From: JBEGTT01 sp041179245
GTDB taxonomy: Bacteria > Pseudomonadota > Gammaproteobacteria > Burkholderiales > Rhodocyclaceae
Direction: 5' to 3'
Assembly: GCA_041179245.1 (NCBI GenBank)
Contig: JBEGTT010000228.1
Span: 1 to 11,722, forward strand
Length of the DNA stretch: 11,722 bases
Every line of letters begins with the position of its first letter. Positions within the stretch are counted from its first letter, which is position 1. Positions 6,955 through 11,722 of the stretch are shown here, piece after piece. The position numbers and the translations under genes were made by a program. A model generated the notes under the pieces. That model was not told where the DNA came from. It was given only the letters and a program-made list of their open reading frames with translations, and did no database searches.

Positions 6955-8820
6955 ATGTGCGGCATTACCGGCTTCTGGAGCCACCAGTCTTTCCCCGGCG
7001 ACACGCTCAAACGCATGAACGACCGTATTCGCCACCGAGGCCCTGATGCGGAGGGATTTTATGTTGATGGCCCCATCGCGCTTGGTCATCGCCGCCTGTC
7101 GATTGTTGATCTGGCAGGTAGCCTCCAGCCAATGAGCACACCCGACGGCAGCATCACGCTGATTTTCAATGGGGAAATCTACAACTTCCCTGCTCTGCGT
7201 GAAGAACTTATCAAGCTGGGTTATACCTTCCACACCCACGGTGATACTGAAACCTTGCTTTACGCCTACTGCGCTTGGGGTACCGATTTACTGCAACATT
7301 TGCAGGGCATGTTCGCTTTTGCCATCTGGGACAAAAATCGCCAGCGCTTATTTTTGGCCCGCGACCACATGGGCGTTAAACCCCTGTTTTATAGCTGGGA
7401 TGGCAAGGCCTTTACCTTCGCCTCCGAGCTAAAAGCGCTGATTGAACACCCCACCGTTTCACGCGATATTGATCTCGACGCCATCGGCACCTTCTTGGAA
7501 TGCCAATTTATTCCAGCACCCCAAACGATTTATCAACAGGTCAAACGCCTCCCCGCCGCTCATGCCATGCTGCTGGAAAATGGCGGCCTGAAAACTTGGC
7601 AATACTGGTCACCTGATTTCAGCCATAAATTGGAAATGGATGAGCCAACGGCACAGGCTGCGCTTCACGATGAAATTCGCCAATCTGTTGAGCGAATGAT
7701 GATTTCGGATGTCCCCATTGGCAGCTTCCTCTCCGGAGGGCTGGACTCCAGTTTGGTCTCGGCCTTAATGGCTGACATTTCCGGCAAACCCATTGAAACC
7801 TTCTCGGTGGGGTTTCAAGGTGATGTGCAGGGCAGTGAACACGTTTTCTCCGAAAAAGTTTCCCGCCACATTGGCAGTCACCACCATGCCCTTATGCTTG
7901 GCGTACAGGATGTGATCAACGGGATTGACGACCTAACGGAAGCCTTTGATGAACCTTTTGGCGATCAGGCGGCACTACCCACCCTGCTGCTTTCACAATA
8001 CAGCCGTCAACACGTCACCGTGGTACTCACCGGCGAAGGCGCAGATGAAGTGTTTTGCGGCTATTCGAATTACGCCGCCCGCGTGCGGGAAGAGAAAATT
8101 AGCCGTTATCTGGGGCATCCCCTATCCCCCCTGCGCTATCTGGTCAAACTACTCCCCGGTGTTTTACTTAAGGACCGTTTGACCAAAGCGATTGGCGAAC
8201 CTCTCGCCCGCCGTTACGCCACCATCCCCAACGTGTTTGACCGTGCTTTACAACCCGGTCTATTTAGCGCGGCGATGCTGAAAGCCCAAAAAACCAATAT
8301 TGCGGATGCAGGCGAACGCGCATTCCATGAATGCAATTCAGCTTCTTACATGGAAAAACTGATGCACATCGATAGCCGCGTCTGGCTACCCGAAGACTTG
8401 CTAATGAAAGTTGACCACGCCTCGATGCACGCCTCCATCGAGGCACGCGTGCCATTTCTGGATCACAAACTGGTCGAATTCAGCGCCCGGCTTGATCCCA
8501 AATACAAACACAATGGGCAAGAGCGAAAATACCTGCTCAAGAAGGTTGCCGAACAGTACCTTCCAAAAGACATCATCTATCGGGGCAAACAGGGTTTTGT
8601 GATGCCACTGTCAGAGTGGCTAGCGGGAGCGCTTAAGCCACAGGTTAGCGCAGCTATTTCTGAAACCGCGTTAGGCAATCGTGGACTATTCCGCCGAGGA
8701 GCCTTGCAGAAATTGCAAGACCAACATGCCAGTGGGCAAAAAAATCATTCCGGTCGATTCTGGGCGTTATATGCGCTGGAACGCTGGTTCCAGCGCCATC
8801 AACCCGATTTCAAGCTATAG
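6955..8820 (+). CDS. asnB: Asparagine synthetase (glutamine-hydrolysing), AsnB family
   Basis: The 621-residue enzyme makes asparagine from aspartate, ATP and glutamine, or belongs to a closely related amidotransferase subgroup that modifies surface sugars or peptides. The N-terminal Ntn glutaminase domain starts with MCGITGF; Cys2 becomes the N-terminal nucleophile after Met removal. Glutamine-binding motifs follow: RHRGPD (26-31), GHRRLSI (44-50), FNGEIYN (71-77) and GDTE (96-99). The C-terminal synthetase domain has the PP-loop SGGLDSS (260-266), DEPFGD, GEGADEVFCGY (360-370) and a LPEDLLMKVDHASM block. In this last loop the usual FGGY or FAGY reads FCGY (Cys368). The ribosome site AAGGA lies about 10 bases before the ATG. 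Length is slightly above that of E. coli AsnB and fits the 600-650 residue group common in proteobacteria. The start is fixed, since Cys must be residue 2. The gene converges on the EF-hand gene with a 13-base gap. Confidence 0.92.
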   Translation: MCGITGFWSHQSFPGDTLKRMNDRIRHRGPDAEGFYVDGPIALGHRRLSIVDLAGSLQPMSTPDGSITLIFNGEIYNFPALREELIKLGYTFHTHGDTETLLYAYCAWGTDLLQHLQGMFAFAIWDKNRQRLFLARDHMGVKPLFYSWDGKAFTFASELKALIEHPTVSRDIDLDAIGTFLECQFIPAPQTIYQQVKRLPAAHAMLLENGGLKTWQYWSPDFSHKLEMDEPTAQAALHDEIRQSVERMMISDVPIGSFLSGGLDSSLVSALMADISGKPIETFSVGFQGDVQGSEHVFSEKVSRHIGSHHHALMLGVQDVINGIDDLTEAFDEPFGDQAALPTLLLSQYSRQHVTVVLTGEGADEVFCGYSNYAARVREEKISRYLGHPLSPLRYLVKLLPGVLLKDRLTKAIGEPLARRYATIPNVFDRALQPGLFSAAMLKAQKTNIADAGERAFHECNSASYMEKLMHIDSRVWLPEDLLMKVDHASMHASIEARVPFLDHKLVEFSARLDPKYKHNGQERKYLLKKVAEQYLPKDIIYRGKQGFVMPLSEWLAGALKPQVSAAISETALGNRGLFRRGALQKLQDQHASGQKNHSGRFWALYALERWFQRHQPDFKL

Positions 8821-8833
8821 CAAAACGCTCTGT

Positions 8834-9457
8834 TTAAGCCGTGACTGAGAGCAGACTCGACATCTGACTAAAGCTATTCTGCGCTTGGCTTGGCTTATCC
8901 TGCTGGCCATAAGCTTTCATCAATTCCATAATTTGTTTCAGTAGCTGAGTATCACCACTCGCCTGTGAGCTACTTGCACTCGAACTACTGCTTGAAGAGG
9001 ATTGGCTCAATTTATCTTTAGTAACGCCACTATCTTTTTCTGGCGGCGGGGGCGGAGGCATTCCACCGGCTTGGCCCATCTGCCCCATACCTCCCTGCAT
9101 CCGCATCTGGCTGAATTGGCTATCTAGTTCATCGGCCAACTGCTTCAGGCCACTCGACATCTCATCCTGCGTTACCTTGCCATCTCCATTGCCGTCCAAC
9201 TTCGAGAACAAAGCATCGGCACTATTTTTATCACTCGTGCTACTGGTTGAACTACTTGTACTACTGTTACTGGAACCACTCACGCTATCCAATGCGGATT
9301 GCAAATCGCTCTTTTCGATGTATCCCTTGTTGGATGTATCAAGTTGTGAAAATAACTTACTCGCCATTTTGGACGGATCGGGACGATGCCCTCTATGGGC
9401 GCCCATAGAAGCGGTCGTCGTACTGTAGCTACTACTCATGGAACCAATGCTGGTCAT
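8834..9457 (-). CDS. Serine-rich EF-hand calcium-binding protein
   Basis: The 207-residue protein probably binds Ca2+ through two EF-hand loops. The first, at 40-51 (DTSNKGYIEKSD), ends in Asp instead of the usual Glu. The second, at 88-99 (DGNGDGKVTQDE), is canonical. Each is preceded by a matching helix (ASKLFSQL and DALFSKL). The loops are separated by a Ser/Thr-only linker (about 58-75). The C-terminal half is low complexity: a Met/Gly/Gln stretch (118-133), six prolines (134-139) and serine runs (153-164). A short amphipathic helix (LLKQIMELMKAYG) closes it. No classical signal peptide is seen; the N-terminus is Ser/Thr/Tyr-rich. The start is supported by AGGAG at 9466-9470, 8 bases upstream. 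Proteins of this build are widespread and uncharacterised in proteobacteria. Secretion is possible, but nothing seen here links it directly to the type I system. Confidence 0.85.
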   Translation of the reverse strand: MTSIGSMSSSYSTTTASMGAHRGHRPDPSKMASKLFSQLDTSNKGYIEKSDLQSALDSVSGSSNSSTSSSTSSTSDKNSADALFSKLDGNGDGKVTQDEMSSGLKQLADELDSQFSQMRMQGGMGQMGQAGGMPPPPPPEKDSGVTKDKLSQSSSSSSSSASSSQASGDTQLLKQIMELMKAYGQQDKPSQAQNSFSQMSSLLSVTA

Positions 9458-9748
9458 GGCTGGAACTCCTCTAAATAATCAACCCAAATAGTCGTTAAGC
9501 AAATTGGGGTTTGGATTTATTTCTCGCCACAAAACCTAGATTAATTCAGCAAACTCATAAGGATCATGGCATTAGCGCAAACGGCAAGAATTGCCGCGCA
9601 ATAACGACCATCTGCTCATATGCACGGATCACGCCAGCGCACACTAAGGAGAACAACACTCAGTGCCCATAAGATACAAGCCCGCAACCGTGACAAAAAT
9701 CAGGGGGGCGGGCTATGCGTGGAAATCGTTTTACCAGTAATCCGCTAA
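9458..9748. other. Intergenic region between the EF-hand gene and fba
   Basis: These 291 bases hold the ribosome site of the EF-hand gene (9466-9470), a small perfect palindrome with 6-bp arms and a 3-base spacer (9582-9596), and the GC-rich hairpin downstream of fba. AT-rich sequence around 9480-9560 probably contains the EF-hand promoter, but no clear -35/-10 pair stands out. A 25-codon plus-strand frame (9663-9740, GTG start, AAGGAG 11 bases upstream) is present but not supported further. Confidence 0.5.
9679..9714 (-). terminator. Possible fba terminator hairpin
   Basis: Arms AGCCCGC (9679-9685) and GCGGGCT (9708-9714) are exact reverse complements with a 22-base loop. The hairpin lies 34 bases beyond the fba stop codon in the direction of fba transcription. 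The sequence after the stem on the minus strand is TGTATCTT, not a clean T-run, so termination may be weak or of another type. Confidence 0.4.
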
Positions 9749-10813
9749 TTACTTCACGATCTGGTTCAACTCACCTTTCGCGTAACGTGTTGCCATTGCT
9801 TCCAGCGAAAGCGGTTTGATCTTGCCCGCTTGGCCTTCGCAGCCGAAGGCTTGGTAACGCGCGATACAAATTTTCTTGGCGGCTTCGCGAGCGGGTTTCA
9901 GGTAATCGCGTGGGTCAAATTTTTCGGGATTTTCAAACAGGTAACGACGAATGGCTCCGGTCATGGCCAAGCGAATATCGGTGTCGATGTTGACCTTGCG
10001 CACTCCGTGTTTGATGCCTTCGACAATTTCCTCTACCGGCACGCCGTAGGTTTCTTTCATATTGCCGCCAAACTCACGGATTTCCGCCAGTAACTCTTGC
10101 GGAACAGATGACGAACCGTGCATCACCAAATGGGTATTCGGGATGCGTGCATGAATTTCGGCAATCCGGTCAATCGCCAGAATGTCGCCAGTAGGTTTTT
10201 TGGTAAATTTGTACGCGCCGTGGCTGGTGCCGATGGCGATGGCTAGGGCATCACAGTTGGTCTGTTTGACGAAATCAGCAGCTTGTTCAACGTTGGTCAG
10301 CAGTTGTTCGCGGGTCATCGTGCCTTCCGCACCATGACCGTCTTCTTTGTCACCCATCATGGTTTCCAGCGAACCGAGGACGCCGAGTTCACCTTCAACC
10401 GAAACGCCAATGCTGTGCGAGAACTCAACCACTTTTTGGGTAATCGCGACGTTGTACTCAAAACTGGCCACCGTTTTACCGTCGGCTTCTAGCGAGCCAT
10501 CCATCATCACCGATGAAAAGCCGGACTTGATGGCGGCCATACAGATGGCCGGTGATTGGCCGTGATCTTGGTGCATGACGACGGGAATGTGTGGGTAAGC
10601 TTCGAGGGCAGCCAGAATTTGGTGGCGCAGGAACGCTTCACCAGCGTACTTGCGAGCACCTGCCGAGGCTTGCATGATTACAGGTGCGTTGAGTTCGTTG
10701 GCCGCTTCCATGATGGCCCATACCTGTTCCATGTTATTGACGTTGAAGGCTGGCAAACCATAGTTATTTTCGGCGGCATGATCCAGCAACTGGCGCATGG
10801 AAACGAGAGACAT
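9749..10813 (-). CDS. fba: Fructose-bisphosphate aldolase, class II (Calvin-cycle subtype)
   Basis: The 354-residue cytosolic zinc enzyme splits or forms fructose 1,6-bisphosphate from glyceraldehyde 3-phosphate and dihydroxyacetone phosphate, in glycolysis, gluconeogenesis or the Calvin cycle. The (beta/alpha)8 barrel shows HQDHG at 81-85, with catalytic Asp83 and zinc ligand His84. It also has VEGELG (139-144), GTSHGAYKF (195-203, zinc ligand His198), HGSSSVP (232-238, zinc ligand His232) and KVNIDTD for the phosphate and catalytic loop. Length and the C-terminal RYQAFGCEGQAGKIKP block fit the subtype found in Calvin-cycle and many beta- and gammaproteobacterial genomes. The start is supported by AGGAA at 10822-10826. 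It lies 69 bases after the bactofilin gene and downstream of pyk on the same strand. The pyk-fba order is common, so co-transcription is likely, though the 69-base gap could hold an own promoter. Confidence 0.96.
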   Translation of the reverse strand: MSLVSMRQLLDHAAENNYGLPAFNVNNMEQVWAIMEAANELNAPVIMQASAGARKYAGEAFLRHQILAALEAYPHIPVVMHQDHGQSPAICMAAIKSGFSSVMMDGSLEADGKTVASFEYNVAITQKVVEFSHSIGVSVEGELGVLGSLETMMGDKEDGHGAEGTMTREQLLTNVEQAADFVKQTNCDALAIAIGTSHGAYKFTKKPTGDILAIDRIAEIHARIPNTHLVMHGSSSVPQELLAEIREFGGNMKETYGVPVEEIVEGIKHGVRKVNIDTDIRLAMTGAIRRYLFENPEKFDPRDYLKPAREAAKKICIARYQAFGCEGQAGKIKPLSLEAMATRYAKGELNQIVK

Positions 10814-10882
10814 AGTGTTAATTCCTGTCGTTAAAAATTAGATAAATGGCAGATCAAAAATCAAGCTGAAACCTTGGCGAGC

Positions 10883-11344
10883 CTAGACAGACTCGCCGCT
10901 GATCGGCGTTTCGGCTGACTCAGGGGTTTTGTCCTCAATCTGCGTTGCCTCGGCATCCACATACTCAAGCAGCGAAGTTTGATGGCTCACCATATGCCCC
11001 TCAAAAACAGCGCCGGAATGCATTTCTAGAAAACCATAATGGATGTTGCCCAACACGCGTGCCGTGCGGCCTAGCTCAACGCCCTTTTGAGCATAGATGG
11101 AGCCGCGAATGGTTCCATCAACGATCAGATTAGTCACGTTAACATCCCCTTCAATCACGCCCAACGGCCCAACCACTAAAGCGCCCACATTAGTTTCATC
11201 GTTGCAGACACTGCCATTAACCCGCCCCTCAAGGCGCAGCCCCCCCTTGAATCGGACTTCGCCAATAATGTGAACACCTTCGCCAATTAGGCTATCAATA
11301 CGGCCATGACTCTGTTCCGGTTTCTTCGATTTGCGTGAAAACAT
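10883..11344 (-). CDS. Bactofilin (polymer-forming cytoskeletal protein)
   Basis: The 153-residue protein belongs to the bactofilin family (formerly DUF583), which polymerises without nucleotide into filaments used for cell shape, stalk or polar structures. A short basic N-terminus (MFSRKSKKPEQ) leads into a right-handed beta-helix core of about 21-118 with repeated Gly-Val/Ile turns (GEVRFKGGLRLEGRVNGSV, VIEGDVNVTNLIVDGTIRGS, ARVLGNIHYGFLEMHSGAVFEG). The acidic C-terminal tail (about 128-153) is rich in Glu, Thr and Ser and probably disordered. GGAGT at 11351-11355 supports the start. The gene begins 12 bases after the pyk stop, so the two are very probably co-transcribed. Its placement between two glycolytic genes is unusual. 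Confidence 0.93.
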   Translation of the reverse strand: MFSRKSKKPEQSHGRIDSLIGEGVHIIGEVRFKGGLRLEGRVNGSVCNDETNVGALVVGPLGVIEGDVNVTNLIVDGTIRGSIYAQKGVELGRTARVLGNIHYGFLEMHSGAVFEGHMVSHQTSLLEYVDAEATQIEDKTPESAETPISGESV

Positions 11345-11356
11345 GTGGTGACTCCA

Positions 11357-11722
11357 TTAACCTTGTGTGGCCGTATAGGAAAGAAGCTCTCCTACCCGAA
11401 CGATCTTCAGCGTATTGGTGCTGCCACTCGCGCCGATAGGCTCGCCAATCGTAATCACAATCAGATCACCTGGCACCACCACCCCGGCTTCAATCAATAA
11501 CGATTCAGCCTCACCGAGCAAACGGTCTCTATCGGTATGATTTTGTTCCATTAGCAACGGCATTACTTCGCGGAATAACACCATTTTGCCAATCGATGCA
11601 GGATCAGGTGTCAGCGCATAAATGGGCACCCCGCAGTTGATACGGCTCATCCACAACGCAGTGGAACCGGATTGCGTCAGCGCCGCAATGGCTTTGACCT
11701 TCAAATGGTGAGCAGTCCAAAT
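11357..11722 (-). CDS. pyk: Pyruvate kinase, C-terminal part (5' end outside window)
   Basis: The frame is open to the right window edge and shows the last 121 residues of pyruvate kinase, which transfers phosphate from phosphoenolpyruvate to ADP. Visible is the C-terminal allosteric domain: VKAIAALTQSGSTALWMSR, then the strand/helix around GVPIYALTPD, and the ending PGDLIVITIGEPIG and GSTNTLKIVRVG typical of the family. An internal TTG at 11704 is not the start; the sequence reads through it in frame with a pyruvate kinase-like HHLKVKAIAA. The stop lies 12 bases before the bactofilin start. The catalytic barrel lies outside the window, so activity cannot be judged. Confidence 0.95.
   Translation of the reverse strand: MWTAHHLKVKAIAALTQSGSTALWMSRINCGVPIYALTPDPASIGKMVLFREVMPLLMEQNHTDRDRLLGEAESLLIEAGVVVPGDLIVITIGEPIGASGSTNTLKIVRVGELLSYTATQG

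Noticed and set aside
6868..7239. 123-residue minus-strand frame across the mgtE-asnB junction
   Set aside because: It runs antisense to the conserved glutaminase domain of asnB and resembles no known protein.
9582..9596. Small palindrome with 6-bp arms in the EF-hand/fba gap
   Set aside because: Short arms of this size are expected by chance in 11.7 kb, and it is not at a clear promoter position.

Overview
The window carries bacterial chromosomal DNA of moderate GC content. The gene set suggests a Gram-negative proteobacterium, most likely a betaproteobacterium. The clues are a Calvin-type class II fructose-bisphosphate aldolase just downstream of pyruvate kinase, a MgtE of the proteobacterial type, and a short 'GCTACAAT' promoter. 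The genus cannot be fixed from the sequence alone.

Left part (1-5344, minus strand): a tightly packed type I secretion operon, read right to left. It begins with a 216-residue protein that resembles the N-terminal half of IS605-family TnpB proteins but has no RuvC nuclease half. Two different, apparently intact PrtD-type ABC permease/ATPases follow. The last visible gene is a HlyD/PrtE-type membrane fusion protein whose 3' end lies beyond base 1. Junctions are a 4-base stop/start overlap (ATGA), a 6-base gap and a 9-base gap, so the four genes are probably co-transcribed and partly translationally coupled. No outer-membrane TolC partner and no obvious RTX-type substrate is visible. Just before the operon is a perfect 17-bp inverted repeat with a 4-base loop (5354-5391). 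It overlaps a candidate promoter and the region where a ribosome binding site would lie.

Middle part (5463-9457): divergent from the secretion operon is mgtE (Mg2+ channel/transporter), followed 49 bases later by a glutamine-dependent asparagine synthetase, asnB. Convergent to asnB is a serine-rich protein with two EF-hand loops.

Right part (9458-11722, minus strand): read right to left, the 3' end of pyruvate kinase (pyk), a bactofilin cytoskeletal protein 12 bases after it, and fba 69 bases further on. This looks like a glycolysis/Calvin-cycle gene group with a bactofilin gene inserted in it. A hairpin after fba may be its terminator.

The most interesting element is the nuclease-less TnpB-like protein at the head of a type I secretion operon, translationally coupled to an exporter gene and preceded by a long perfect palindrome. 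This looks like a transposon-derived protein recruited to a host function.
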